DNA of 64,000 nucleotides from Litsea cubeba (GCA_012931725.1 CM022948.1:60867849-60931848), one strand, 5' to 3'; numbered from the stretch's first letter, positions 25,205 through 37,652 are shown. Notes: generated from the letters alone by a model not told the origin. Made by a program: numbers and translations.

Positions 25205-26158
25205 TAAAGTTTTTAGTTTCTTTCACATCCAATGATCTGTAAGATCATCCTTGACATCTTCCAAGGTCTGGAACCCTCCGTGCAACCTCAGATCATCCCA
25301 GATAATCCCTGATCATATCTGATCATCTCAGATCAGACGTGGCCCACTTCAGATCATCATCAACTCATCTGCAGAAGCAGCCCAGTGTGGTCGCAGGTTT
25401 ATTTCAAGTATTCTGGTGATTTTTCCTATAATTATTTATCATCTTCGTCTGCCAAATCATCTCTGATCATCGCTGATCACCTCAGATCAGGTGTGGTCCA
25501 CCTGAGATCATCGCAGCTCATCAGCGGAACCTTCCCACCTTGGTCGACTGGAGATTCCTAGGTTTATGAAGATTTTTTCCGGAATTATTGATCATCAGAG
25601 GTAGGTTTTCTACCATTTTTTGTGAAAATTCAATCTTTTCCACTAGTTTTCATCTCGGCCGTCCAAAATCCTGGATTTGGATTTGATCTGACTGAGACCA
25701 CGACCAGTAGTTGCATAAAACTATTCTTCCTTCATCCCCACCCTCTGATCTATGTTAAGATCACCAAGTGGGGCCCTCGTGTGGTTTTACACACTGCCGA
25801 CAGGGACGTTTTTATTCCTTGTTACTGCTGCTGCTGCTGTCTTCATTTTCCTGCTGCTGTTGTCTTCCTTATCTGCTGCTGCTTGATTTCTGCTGTTGAT
25901 TGCTACTTCATCTGGGTTACTATTACTGCTGCTGTTGCTCCTTTTATTGTTTGCTGGATGGTTATTTTCCTGTTTTCATCTGAGATTACTACTGCTGCTG
26001 GCTGTTAATTTCTTTATCATTGGTATTACTTCTTCTTGCTGCTGTTGCATCTCCTCTGGACATCTTTCTCCATCAGATCATGGCTGCTGATTGTTATCTG
26101 CTTGGGTTAATCACATTGTTATCTATTGTTCTGCTTCTTGCTGTTTTTTTTTTTCGTC
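25205..26158 (+). other. Copia-2 leader with GATCATC- and CTG-rich tracts
   Basis: Untranslated leader between primer site and Gag. About 25235-25580 is full of GATCATC/CAGATCA motifs; about 25825-26090 is a degenerate CTG/CTGCTG repeat. Open frames here read as Leu/Cys-rich low-complexity peptides and are not genes. Confidence 0.6.
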
Positions 26159-29100
26159 ATGGACAAACATGAAATATCCCTGATTCGATTTGATGGAACT
26201 AATTATACCTCCTGGGCCTTTCAATTCCAAATTTACTTGGAAGGAAAAGAACTGTGGACACACATTGATGGGTCTGAGCCTCAACCTGAGGAAGATGATA
26301 AGAAAATTTTAGCATGGAAGACAAAGGATGCTAAAATTAAGACTTGGTTACTGGGTTCTGTTGAGTCTCAATTTTTTCTCAACCTCAAACCCTGCCACAC
26401 TGCTCGTGCCATGTGGGATTATCTTAAGCACATTTATCAACAGAGCAATGCTGCTCGCCAGTTTCAATTAGAGCTTGAAATCTCTCAATACGCTCAAGGC
26501 ACCCAGTCCATTCAGGAGTATTACAATGGGTTCCGCCGCCTGTGGTCTGAATATGATGAGATTAAGTTTGCTAAGATCTCTGCAGCGCTTTTACCGGAAT
26601 TGCTTCCATTACAACAAAGTAGTCATCGTGATCAGCTTCTCATGAAACTTCGTCTGGAGTTTGAACCAGTTTGATCAAACTTGATGAGCAGGGCTCCTCT
26701 TCCAAGCTTGGATGCCTGTCTTCAGGAACTTCTTCAAGAGGAACAACGTCTGGCTACTAAAACTACTCTGGAACAACAGAGATCTGTTGAGACTCCATTA
26801 GCCTATGTTGCTACAACCAGACACCCTCCTCGGGACATCAGTAAAGTTCAGTGCCATAACTGCAAAAAATATGGACACTATGCTAATCAATGCAAGGCGA
26901 AAATTTGCCGATATTGTAAGGCTACTGGTCATGTTCTTGAAGAGTGCCGGAAGAAGAATCGCAATTCTACTTCCCGCCACTACGTGCAATCAGCTCCTGG
27001 TACTTACAGCGTGCCGTCAGCTCCTAGTGCTTACACGGTGACCACTCCACCATATGCTTCATCTGACTTCAGTGGTTCTCTGCAGTATGATTCTTCCTCT
27101 CAACCTGGTTCCTCACAATCTGCGCCACCAGCTCCTCTCACCCCTGAGATGGTCAACCAAATGATCATCAATGCCTTAGCTTCCATGAACATCGCAGGTA
27201 CTGCTTCCTCCCTTTCCAAAACTTGGTACCTAGATTCTGGTGCCAGTAACCATATGACCACTTCAGCCCTAAATTTACAAAATGTTGTTCCTTACACTGG
27301 TCATGCTACTGTCCAAGCTGCCAACGGTAACCATCTTCCCATCATCTCTGTTGGTGATACCCCTAGTCCCTTACCATTAACAAATGTTTTAGTTTCTCCT
27401 AATCTTGCTACCAATTTAGTTTCTGTGGGTCAACTTGTTGAAAATAACTGCAATGTCTCTTTTTCTCCTTCTGGTTGTGTTGTGCAGGACCAGGAGTCGG
27501 GGGAAGTGATCGCGAGGGGTCCTAAGCGTGGAAGACTGTTTTCTTTACCAGTGTCTTCATTTATTCCAAATAATTCTTCACATCAGTTATTTTGTTTTTC
27601 CATTAAGAATAATTCTCGGTTGTGGCATAATAGACTTGGTCATCCGAATGACTCTACAATGTCTACTTTATTTCAAACTGGATTATTAAATAAACCTATT
27701 GATTCTGCTTCGTTTGAATGTGATGCTTGTAAATTAGGAAAGAGTAAGACTTTACCTTTTCCTCACTCTAACACACGGAGCACTGCATGTTTTGACTTAA
27801 TTCACAGTGATGTTTGGGGCATTGCTCCGACTCTTTCTCATAGTCATTTTAAGTATTTTGTCACCTTCATTGATGACTACAGCAGATTTACTTGGCTTTA
27901 TTTATTACATTCAAAGTCTGATGTTCTTCATGCTTTTAAGATTTTTTTAAGCTATGTTGAAACACAATTCTCAACATGTATTAAGATTTTGCGATCAGAC
28001 TCAGGGGGGGAGTATGTGTCCAATGATTTTCAAACTTTTCTGAACAATAAAGGAATCATTTCTCAACGTACTTGTCCGTATACTCCACAACAAAATGGAG
28101 TTGCAGAACGGAAAAAACAGACATCTCCTTGATGTAACTAGAACACTTCTCATTCAATCTTCTGTTCCCCCTCGTTTTTGGACTGAAGCCCTCAACACCG
28201 CAGTTTATCTCATCAATCGTCTTCCATCCCGTACCATTGATCATTTCACACCTTATTTTAAACTGCTTGGGCAACAACCTGTGTTTGATCACCTTCATAC
28301 ATTTGGATGTGTTTGTTTTATTCATCTTCCTCTCACGGAACGAACAAAACTAACTGCGCAATCTCGCAGGTGTGCATTTTTGGGTTATGCCACTAATCAA
28401 AAAGGTTTTGTCTGTTATGATCCCATTGGACGTCGTATCAGGGTTTCTCGCAATGTTATTTTCTTTGAAAATCAACATTTCTTCTCCACTCACATAGACT
28501 GTCCTCAACCATCTTCACCAGCCCTCTTACCTGGTTTCTCAGATCCACCATCGGATCAAACTAATGTTACTAAATTTAATCCTGATTTTGTGTATCACCG
28601 ACGGGAAAAACCTACCACTGCAGATGGCCGTCCTCCCGATCCTCCACCGACCAATGGTTCTGCGCCTACCCCGAACTTACGTCGCTCCTCCAGAGATTCT
28701 AGACCGCCTGAGAGGTATGGATTTACCCATACTTCTTTGATGACAACTATATCTTCTGTCCCTATCCCTAGCTCTTATTTGCAGGCTGTACAACAAGATT
28801 GTTGGAACCAGGCCATGAAGGAGGAATTGGATGCATTGGATCAGAATCACACATGGGATATTGTGGAGTGTCCTTCAACAGTTAAACCCATTGGTTGCAA
28901 ATGGATCTACTCGATCAAACTTAAATCTGATGGGTCCTTGGATAGACACAAAGCTAGATTTGTGGCACTCGGCAACCGTCAGGAGTATGGGATTGACTAT
29001 GAGGCAACATTCGCACCTGTGGCAAAACTGACATCTGTTCGGTTACTTATTGCCATTGCTGCATCTAAATCCTGGCCTTTATACCAAATGGATGTCAAAA

Positions 29101-30299
29101 ATGCATTTCTCCATGGAGATCTGCATGAAGAAGTTTATATGCGGATACCACAAGGTGTACCATCTCCCTCAAAGCGGACTGTCTGTCGACTGCGAAAATC
29201 ACTTTATGGTCTAAAGCAAGCTCCTCGAGCATGGTTCGAAACCTTCCAGAGTCGCTTATGTGAGAATGGTTTTACCCAGAGTCCTTATGATCCATCTCTC
29301 TTTCTGTGCCACACATCTACTGGTGTTACTGTACTTCTCGTATATGTTGACGATATTATTATCACTGGCACGGATGCTGGTATGATCAAATCTCTCCAAG
29401 CTTCCCTCAAAGATTCCTTCCGTATGAAGGATTTGGGCCCATTGCATTATTTTTTAGGCTTAGAAGTGCATCAATCTTCGAAAAGTCTATTTGTTAACCA
29501 ACACAAATACACATCCGATCTTATCGAGTTGGCGGACCTCCAGGATTCTTTCCCGGTTGATACACCTGTAGAGGTCAATCTCAAGTTGAGTACAGATGAT
29601 GGAGACCTTCTTCCTGATCCTCATACATACAGGCGTCTGGTGGGCAGTCTTGTCTATCTCACTATAACTAGACCTGACATCTCTTATGCTGTTAATCTTG
29701 TAAGCCAGTTCATGACAGCTCCTCGACACCTTCATTTGACAGCTGTTAAGCGGATTATTCGCTATCTGTTGCGAACTGTCCCTCGGGGTTTATATTATCC
29801 CAAGGATAATCCTCTTCATCTGACCGCTTATGCGGATGCTGACTGGGCAGGCTGTCAAGACACACGCCGTTCTACTACTGGTTGGTGCATGTACCTTGGC
29901 AATTCTCTCATTTCTTGGAAATGCAAGAAACAAGAACAGGTGTCTCGCTCTTCCACGGAAGCTGAATATAGGGCAATGTCATCTGCTTGTTCTGAGATCT
30001 TATGGCTACGGGGACTTCTTTCGACACTCGGGTTCGCTCAAACCTCTCCTACTCCATTGCATGCCGATAATACTGGGGCTATTCGCATCACTGAAAATCC
30101 CGTCTTCCATGAACGCACCAAACATATTGAAGTTGACTGCCACTTTATTCGAGATGAATATAAGCGTGATGTCATTAGTCTACCGCATGTCCCTACAGAG
30201 TTTTAGTTTGCCGATATTTTCACTAAGGGACTTCCTCGGCCTCGTCATCAATTTCTTGTCTCCAAATTGCTGCTTTATGACTCCCCCGCATCAATTTGA
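26159..30299 (+). pseudogene. Copia-2 Gag-Pol polyprotein, broken
   Basis: Starts MDKHEISLIRFDGTNY (ATG at 26159). Gag carries two CCHC knuckles, CHNCKKYGHYANQC and CRYCKATGHVLEEC (about 26852-26947). The protease motif YLDSGASNHM (about 27229) is followed by GAG-pre-integrase WHNRLGHPN, integrase HSDVWG, RSDSGGEYV and QNGVAERK, reverse transcriptase with YVDDIIIT (about 29344-29367), and RNase H motifs WAGCQDTRRSTTG and RSSTEAEYRA. Lesions: in-frame TGA at 26672-26674 in Gag, a 1-nt frameshift in an A run near 28112 in integrase, and in-frame TAG at 30204-30206 near the C-terminus. The last frame ends with TGA at 30297-30299 beside the polypurine tract. It needs other copies for any movement. 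Confidence 0.94.
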
Positions 30300-30306
30300 G
30301 GGGGGG

Positions 30307-30547
30307 TGTCAATCCAGGCCCATCCATTTTGGCCCATGTCCAGGCCCATTTGTAATTGATTGTGATTAGTCAAAGTTACTTAATGTTAGGATCTGTAATT
30401 GATATGTAATTGATTGTGATTGATTATAATTAGGATTGTAATTAGGGAATTAGCCCCTTATAAATATACAACAGTCGATCCTAAGAGGGGAAGACATTTA
30501 ACTCTATCTTTCTCATGTTCTGGAATTCATCTCTCTCAAAACTGTTA
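30307..30547 (+). repeat. Copia-2 3' LTR
   Basis: 241 bp, almost identical to 24952-25191 (one extra C before TTATAAATATAC; GGGGAAGA against GGGGACGA). Confidence 0.95.
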
Positions 30548-30599
30548 GTAACTTCTACTGTAGTTACTACTTTGGATATGTAAACAAATCAAACAAGAA

Positions 30600-30900
30600 G
30601 AACAATTATTTTTCGTTTTTAAGGTCTGTAAATATTACTTGTAAATAGTAACTTCTATTGTGGGTCCTACTTGGCCTATATAAACAAATCAAATAAGAAG
30701 AACAGTTTACTACTTACCTCATTTATCAGTAAATATATTGAGATTATCTAATGCTATAATTAATATTGCAAAAAAAGTTTTGTGGACTCTATTTTCAGCA
30801 GAACAATCAAGTATGATGTTGCCAAACAAGTTCTTACAACTCATTTTCAGCATGAAGTATGATGTTGCCAAACAAGTTCTTACAACTCATTTTCAACACA
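30600..30900 (+). repeat. Short tandem duplications downstream of RPA gene
   Basis: TCTGTAAATATTACTTGTAA occurs at about 24924 and again at about 30625, once Copia-2 is removed. The following ACAAATCAAACAAGAAGAAC block (30584) recurs as ACAAATCAAATAAGAAGAAC (30684). A separate 45-bp duplication containing GATGTTGCCAAACAAGTTC is at about 30809-30853 and 30855-30897. Probably 3' untranslated sequence of the Helitron gene that expanded locally. Confidence 0.75.
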
Positions 30901-32058
30901 ACCATGTAAGTTAAAGTTATCCTGTAAATTATCTACTCATTGAACGTTTAAATAAAATTACATTGTCTATAAAAATTCTACCTGAACCTTTGTCCTTATT
31001 ATCCAATTCTGTAATACTCATTCTTTCTTCTTTGCTAGCTCTTTTAATATGCAAAATGTAGGTATTAATTCTTTGTAAATTCCAAGCTAACTATCAACAT
31101 GACTTGTATAATATTTTTAAAGGTCTCCAATTCCTTTTCATGTCATTTTGAACTTTTGACGAATTAATGTTGTCATTGAATATTGGCTTATCAACAATTA
31201 ATCCGTCCCTTTTATCATTACTGGGAAAAAGCATCTACAACTTTGCTTGACTGTTAGCCCACCAAATTGTAACATGATAGTTACTTAAGAACAGTCTACG
31301 TTTTAGCATTTTTTTCCTTTGAAGAGCATTCTTTTACTTTGATGAATTTATTGTTTGTCATTTTCTCATTTACAAACACCTTACATTTTAACTATTATCT
31401 AAGATTCAAGCTTATGATCATCGACAACTATGCAACAAGTATATTATCTATTTCTTTCTTTTAATTTATCCTACTTAAGCATTATCATTACTGCAATGAT
31501 TAGATAAGAGCCATGATACTATACAACTTCTTTCTTCCCTTCTAAGATCTTACTTGCATGCATATAAGATAATTTCCTTTCCACATTGTAATTTTATATG
31601 TGTCTATATATTGATTGATAGATTTATTCCTTCTTCAGTGTCAAATTACTATTAAATTTATGCAGGCCTATATATAGCCAACATATGAATTACCAACCAC
31701 CATGTAGCAGGCATCATAGATGAGATGCATTTTTTTTTCAAAGGATTTTGATTTCCTTTTTTTTTTTCTTTTGTTGTTTGATGCTACCAAACAGATGTGA
31801 TCCATTCCATTTGGAATGCGTAGAGAAACAAATTAAGCAACACCTTTGGATTATCCTTTGAGGCCTGCCAAATGCCACAAGTAATTCCCTTTTTACTTTC
31901 ATAAGTAAATGCCAGCAATGAAGTCATATCTTATCAATAACAAAATCCATTTATTTGTCTTGTGGCTGCATTTGCGATGAGAAATGATTATTGAATATTC
32001 TCTTTTTGCCGTTGTCATTTTTATTGTATATCTTTTTCTTTTTTTTTTTTGCTTTTTA
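30901..32058. other. H1 3' half, no gene seen
   Basis: AT-rich intron-like DNA with T runs. No recognised exon on either strand. Confidence 0.35.
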
Positions 32059-32059
32059 G

Positions 32060-32262
32060 ATTACCTATCAAAATCACATAAGAAATATGGATCAATTGTC
32101 AAGTTATGGGTAAGGTCCTACTCAGCTTCTTGTGCCAGTAAAAGATCCAACACTGATCAAGGAGTTACGGATAAGGCTAATGAAAAAATACCATTGACAA
32201 TGAAAGTATTTCGTTTGACTTTAGCCAATCCAGCCTCTTTGTTCCATCTTTTGAGAACGTAA
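32060..32262 (+). pseudogene. Captured cytochrome P450 exon fragment
   Basis: After a polypyrimidine tract and AG (acceptor-like, ending 32059) the plus strand reads YLSKSHKKYGSIVKLW, then, in a shifted frame, GPTQLLVPVKDPTLIKEL, then back to EKIPLTMKVFRLTLA. This order matches the N-terminal part of plant P450s, after the membrane anchor and around helix A/beta-1. Frameshifts and a stop at 32262 mean it cannot make a P450, and the haem-binding region is absent. Retention of an acceptor suggests capture of genomic DNA rather than cDNA. The CYP family is not assignable from this fragment. Confidence 0.7.
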
Positions 32263-34690
32263 ACATTTACTCAAGTAATGATGAATCTATTTTTTTTTTT
32301 TTTTGAAGTTCAGCATTCTCTTCTCTGTGTTTTCATCTCTGTACATGATAAGATGAGATGAGATATAGAGGGTGGACTACAAAATCTTCCTATATGGTTA
32401 TAACCCAGTAAGAGATTTTCCATATTATTTCTCATAAATTTATTGATCTTTTCTATTATTTTTTTGTTGTTTCCATATTTCTTCAATTACAATACCTAGC
32501 AATACAAATTCTCCTTCTTTTCTACTTGAATACTTGAATTTCTTTTTAATTGTTTTTCTCTTTTGTTTATCAGTATTACTAAAATTAGATAGAATTACTT
32601 TAATTTCTCTTTAATTGTTTTCCTCTTTTGTTTATCACTAAGGTAAAACTAGATATAGTTCTAAGCATAAATAGGCATATGGTATTTTATGATAGCTATT
32701 CTTTATTAGATTTTATTTATGTTAAATGTTTATGGGCTTTCATGATAGTGCTTCGTATAATGCAATTTCAATAAGTTAGAGCTGGTGTTTTATGTTTGTA
32801 AGTTTAATCTAATTAGCAAGGAGATTTAATTGCCTCTCCAATCGGCCAAATTTTTAATTAACAACCATCCTACTTTACCAAGTGACTGTAAAATGGATAA
32901 CCAGAATCCCTCAAAACAGTTTATAAGTATTCTTCCTCCACTCAAGGCACCAGTTTGAATGAAATCTCATTCTATTGTAGCAAGATTAAAATAACCCTTC
33001 GATGCCATTCCTGTTAATTTCTTATGCAGCCACAAATTGTTATGCAATGCAGTTATGATAATTTCCTTCTGTTCTCTTGCTTTAATTGCTTAATTTCCTT
33101 GCAATGTAGGATTAGTCATTCCTTTTTGAGGATTTTTCCACAGGGGAGTGCATGCATCTTTGATTCCATCTTTAATCCATGAACTTTGTGCATTGATATT
33201 TAATCGCAAATTTTGTCCACTATTTTATCATTATTGTTCATGTACTATCCTTTCTTGTTTTATTCAGTGAAAAGAACTCTACTTCAAATTTAAAATGGTT
33301 CTAATCTCTGAAACTTGGATGAGCAGGTCAAACAAATCACTATGGTAAACTCTACATTCTGCCTTTGTTATTTGCCATTTTAAAAATCAAGTGTTATTTC
33401 ACCTTTATTTAGAAAACATTTTTTAAGTGCATCTACTTGGGAACTGTCTACCATTCCTACAAAGTGTCTATTTGTTTTGATCTATTATGATTGAAATATC
33501 ATGATCTTTACAAATAATCCAACTGCTCCACAAAGGTGATGGAATCTCATGCACATTATAAAAACCTTCCTCAATTCTAGGAAGATAACTTTTTTTAATT
33601 TGATTCTTTGATTTCTTAAATTATGAGCCACGAGGTCATACTTGGTGCTCTCTTTTTCCTTCATTTGTTTATGGTCTTCATTTGCCCCTTCCATCATAAG
33701 AGAGGATTCCTCAAACAATTTCAGGTAGACTTCAATGAATGACAAGTACCCTTCATCTTCTTAATTGAGTTGAGAGAACTATGGACATAACCAGGGTAGT
33801 CAGACTATTGATTTGCGTGAGCTCGAATAGGTGCTTTACTTCTTAAAGTAACTAGGATATTACTAATGCTCGGGTTATGGAATGCCATAAAAAATTAGGT
33901 CATCAAATGAGAGCAACAGTTGAGTTACTTCACGAATATCCAAATTTCAAATCTTTCAGAAAGTATTTTGATTTGAAGTTGTCCAGTCTCTCTGTAAACG
34001 ATATATTTCTCACTTTCAACAAAAGCAAAATTTGGTTCAGAAATATAAAATATATAGTCTGTTCAGAAAAGGTGTTGTTCAATGTTAAATTACTGTTAAA
34101 TTAATGCATTATTACTTATTTACTCTTTTTGAAAGGGTAACATATTCTTTATTACCAAATCAACAACTTGAAATGAAAGCATGGTTAGCGCTATTATAAT
34201 GAGAATCTATTTCACTTTTTCAATGAATCTGCAACACTAACATACTAAGTGCAATCACGTATTTCAGATACCTGTCATATGAGTGAATGTTCTGAGTCAT
34301 TTCTTGGCCTGCTTGTTAACTTTCTCTACACATCCACCTGGGTTCCACTTGCATGCATCTTCATCTGTGGGTCATTTGATGAGGGACATGTGGATGGACA
34401 TTTGTTGGCCAAAATGGGAAGCCAACGATCAAGACCCTCTCAAACAAACACAACAAACAGAGAAACAAAACAACTACCTTTCTCGTCATTTGATCGCCCT
34501 CTAAGAATCTCTACAGGAATCGATGCTCAAGTGCTCAAAGGTAAGATTTTTGTATGCAAATCCCTTCTTTTCTTCATTGCTCCATCTTCATTTGTTTGTT
34601 ACTTGATTTTATTAAATTTTTTATGTGCTGGAATTGGTTGGTTTGTTGAGCAGAAATGTCCACTTCTCCCAAATCAGAGCTTCTAACCCA
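32263..34690. other. H1 3' half, no gene recognised
   Basis: Several open frames of 70-145 codons occur on both strands (for example about 33485-33745 minus, 33877-34104 plus and 34249-34686 plus). None has a recognisable domain, partner exons or conserved motif, so I do not call them genes. Confidence 0.35.
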
Positions 34691-35286
34691 AAAATCTAGA
34701 CCCTAAGTTGTGTCTTATTTGGTAAGAGACATTGTCTTCCAAACAAAAAGAAGAAGAAAGTCATCACTTTTGACTACCATTTGGCGCTTTCTACTTTGTC
34801 AGTTTTTTATCTCCAAGTCATATCATTTTTTCCTTCTTCTCCATCCAAACACTCTTCCCTACCAGCACTATGGCTTGCTGCATTCCTTACTTCATCTAAC
34901 TTTTTTTTTCAATTTAAACAAAAACAATAAGTGAATTTGGAGTATTCAACAGGATAGCCATAGTGGTAATGAGACTGGGAGAGAGACTAAGACCCACGTC
35001 ATCATCTTTGACATTGTTTTTTTTTTTTTTTTTGGTAGAAATCATCTTTGACATTGAAGTCTTATACAATCATCATTTCTATCATCAAAGTCTCTGGAGT
35101 GGTTATTTACTAATACTTGTATGATCTTGGTTTACCTTTCATTTTTGTCAAACCTAAGTAAAGTGTTTAACAAAATATATACATGTAGAACCATTCAAAT
35201 CTCCAATAGAAGCCCATTACCAAATGACTGATTTATAATGTCTGGGGGTGCCAATCCCACGTACCCAGGTGAATACAAATTTCAGT
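34691..35286 (+). repeat. H1 3' subterminal region, partner of 1863-2449
   Basis: Inverted repeat partner of 1863-2449 (for example CTTTGACATTGAAGTCTTAT at about 35046 against its complement at about 2086). Ends a few bases before the terminal hairpin. Confidence 0.85.
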
Positions 35287-35292
35287 GTTTCA

Positions 35293-35325
35293 TGCACGTG
35301 CCTTGCACGTGCAGGGCATGACTAG
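35293..35325 (+). other. Helitron H1 3' terminus: hairpin + CTAG
   Basis: Eight-bp stem TGCACGTG / CACGTGCA with 5-nt loop CCTTG, nine bases spacer, then CTAG and host T. Matches the rolling-circle termination signal of Helitrons. Confidence 0.92.
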
Positions 35326-35572
35326 TTATAAATAGATATGAGCCCAGAACAAATGACCTACTTCTTTTTTTTTTTCTCTAAACAACCAACGTGGGGCCCA
35401 CTTGTTACATGCATTCTGCCAAGTGGACTTCTCTATGTGGTGAGCCTCAGTGATCCACCTTTTCCATTCCAAGTGAACATCGTCCCGAGTGAGCGCAAAT
35501 TATGAAACCATTTTCAATTGATCGAATACTTCAAAAGTGGCTCCACTCAACCACTTTTATTTTATCAATAGA
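35326..35572 (+). repeat. Host repeat R, second copy, between the two Helitrons
   Basis: Direct repeat of 393 to about 622. The 20 bp TTATAAATAGATATGAGCCC at its start also occur at 53387-53406. Its natural continuation (TATGACATTCATTTTGAC) is found at 53361, beyond Helitron H2, showing that H2 interrupted it after A35572. Confidence 0.8.
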
Positions 35573-35601
35573 CTAGTGGATAGGTACGTGCCTCGCATGT
35601 A
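35573..35601 (-). other. Helitron H2 3' terminus: hairpin + CTAG
   Basis: Seven-bp stem (one mismatch) with GAG loop at 35585-35601, nine-base spacer and CTAG at 35573-35576, all read on the minus strand. Confidence 0.75.
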
Positions 35602-36892
35602 ATGTTCATTCAAATGTAATCAAATAGTAAGATGTTTTAGCTATAGTAATATATCATAAGTAGTGTCAAATAATGTATAGGATAGGATATACACTTATAT
35701 ACATACAAAGATTGTATTGTATTGTTAAGTTCGCTAAAATTTTCCTTGAATAAGAGGTTTCACATGAAATGGGCAAATTGCAAACAGGGCTTATATGATG
35801 ATTTCAAGCATCTTGCAAAACATAAATTCTACGAGCTACCAAATAGACAATTAAAATTAAGAAAAAAAAAAGTAGAGTTCAAGAAATTCAGGTATCCTGT
35901 CTCCATATTTGCAAGAGATGAAATTCCAAGAATTTGAAATCCATTAAAATAAAATAAGGAAAGGGAAAATCAAGGAAGGAAAAAAAAAGATGAGACAATC
36001 TACAAGAGCACTTACATGTTGAGCTCTTTGAGGGAGTATGCGTTATGAACGAGGCAAGACGTGAATCATCATGTATGTTCACATTGGCAAAGCTCAACTT
36101 CTATCTAACATAGGAAAATGATGAAGTTACCGAGAAATTAAAAAGAGAACAATCTATACACATAGGAAGATGAGGAGATAGAGAGAGAGAGACTGATGTT
36201 TTTCTGTACATAAAAAATAGTAGTGGAGAAACCATATCCAATACAATGTAGTCATGGTTTCTAATACAAGACCAACAGTCATTGGGTAATCAATATAAGG
36301 GATGCATATTAAGAAATTAAAACAAAATATAAAGAATAGTTATGGAATTCAAAATGGTAATTTCATGAGGGGTTTTGGGCTCATTTTACTTTTTGTGCCT
36401 TTTCTCAATCATGTATTATGTTTGTGCAATAAAAAAATGCATGAATGAATTGATTAGAAGAATCACAAAAGCAGATTGAGATGAAATATGAATTGAGATG
36501 AACATGGAATTGATAATAATACCATCAGGGAGACGAAATACCTGAGACGTCGTGTCTAATATGTAGAAAAAATGGAACTATCATAAACGAAAGGGAAGAA
36601 TTGTCATCATGCAAGGAAAGAACATATGATGAAATATAAAGAAGCAATGAAATGGAGATATATACAAGCTTTGTAGTAAAGATTCTTTGATGCATACCTT
36701 TGGGAGCTGGATTGCATTGATCACACATTGGTGGGTTTCTTGAGGAGAGAAGAATTATGTATATAAACTAACTGGATTAATTTGTCTTTCGTATAGACAA
36801 ATTGGTGAGCTATAGGAACATATATTGGTGAATTATAGGTACGTAGTGAAATACTGAAAGTAAAGTCTCAGATTAAAAGTTTTCCATCAGTA
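35602..36892. other. H2 3' region, no gene seen
   Basis: AT-rich, no recognised exon on either strand. A short GA repeat lies at about 36178-36192. Confidence 0.35.
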
Positions 36893-37119
36893 CGTACGTG
36901 TAGGGGTGTACATCGGGTCGGGTCCCGCGTTATCGGACCGGGTTTGACCCGACCCGAGTAATGCACACTGGGAACCCGACCGAATGCTCGGTAATATATA
37001 GCCGGGTTTGCCGGGGTCGGGTTACCAGGTAACCCGGTTACAATTGAAGAAGAAGCGAAGATCCAATCCCAATAGACATTACCAAAAATGGTGTTGTAGA
37101 TGATTTGACAGACAGAGAA

Positions 37120-37416
37120 AGAGAGAAATGCATGCCTACAATAGAATGCAGAGCGCCGGCCAGTCGACGCCATCTCCTCCCCGGTCGCCGTTCCGCTCCC
37201 CTCACCCGCGCTCCGGTCGGTCCAAGACCGGGAGGCACCAGGGCCTAGCGCAGCCCAACCTGTTGCAGCGGCTGACATGTCCTATCTTGTCTGTGTTCCT
37301 CCGCTGGCAGGGCCTATTCCTCTTCGCTCCTCTCCAGATCTCTGGAATGCTTCTTTGGAGCTGGTGGGCAGGAAAGGAGCTCTGGTATCCGGAATCTATG
37401 CCCTTTAGGGGTTGAA
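37120..37416 (+). pseudogene. GC-rich captured gene fragment in the hAT element
   Basis: The plus frame from ATG 37128 reads a Ser/Pro/Arg-rich start (STPSPPRSPFRSPHPRSGRS) and then a hydrophobic stretch, LSVFLRWQGLFLFAPLQIS. This is the layout of a type II membrane protein N-terminus (short basic tail plus one transmembrane helix). Its base composition differs strongly from the surrounding DNA. I cannot name the parent gene. Downstream (about 37420-37640) the frame is lost. Confidence 0.5.
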
Positions 37417-37652
37417 CAGCCACTGTTGGATGCATTATCGCCATCATCATCAGCATCATCTATGGAAGGGCTTGTAGCTTTAGGAACGCAGTGGAATCCT
37501 TTCGCCGATTCTTTGGCCTTTTTTGATCGAATGGAACGCTCTATGAGTCTCTGTATTGGGTTCTCCTAGTTTTTCTTCCTCTTGGAGCCATTGCAGAGAT
37601 TGTACGACTTGAATTGTGGTGCTGTGAATGAAGGAAGACAACTTTTTTCTTA

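Larger units (their letters stand above)
24952..30547 (+). mobile_element. Copia-2 LTR retrotransposon (plus strand)
   Basis: Complete element of 5596 bp. LTRs are 24952-25191 and 30307-30547, with 5-bp target duplication GTAAC at 24947-24951 and 30548-30552. The primer-binding site TGGTATCAGAGCC (25192-25204) matches initiator-Met tRNA. The polypurine tract TTTGAGGGGGGG ends at 30306. The two LTRs differ by one substitution and one indel by eye, so insertion is very recent. It lies just downstream of the H1 RPA-like gene. Confidence 0.96.
652..35325 (+). mobile_element. Helitron H1, about 34.7 kb, Rep-helicase and RPA encoding
   Basis: The 5' terminus starts TCTATACCCTAGTATAAAA directly after A651. 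The 3' terminus has the hairpin TGCACGTG-CCTTG-CACGTGCA (35293-35313), then CTAG (35322-35325), then T35326. TC start, 3' hairpin, CTRR end and insertion between A and T are the defining Helitron features. No target duplication is expected or seen. The 26 bp before it and the 20 bp after it are contiguous at 53361-53406, which acts as an empty site and fixes both ends. It contains a Rep-helicase and an RPA-like gene in the same orientation. Without the two Copia elements it would be about 22 kb. The Rep-helicase is broken, so any recent movement would need proteins supplied in trans. Confidence 0.88.

Noticed and set aside
25622..26090. Leu/Cys-rich frames of 64-128 codons before Copia-2 Gag
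   Set aside because: They translate a CTG-rich low-complexity leader; not a protein family.
34249..34686. 145-codon plus frame, possibly a captured gene
   Set aside because: No recognisable domain, no partner exon and ordinary base composition; left as unassigned filler.
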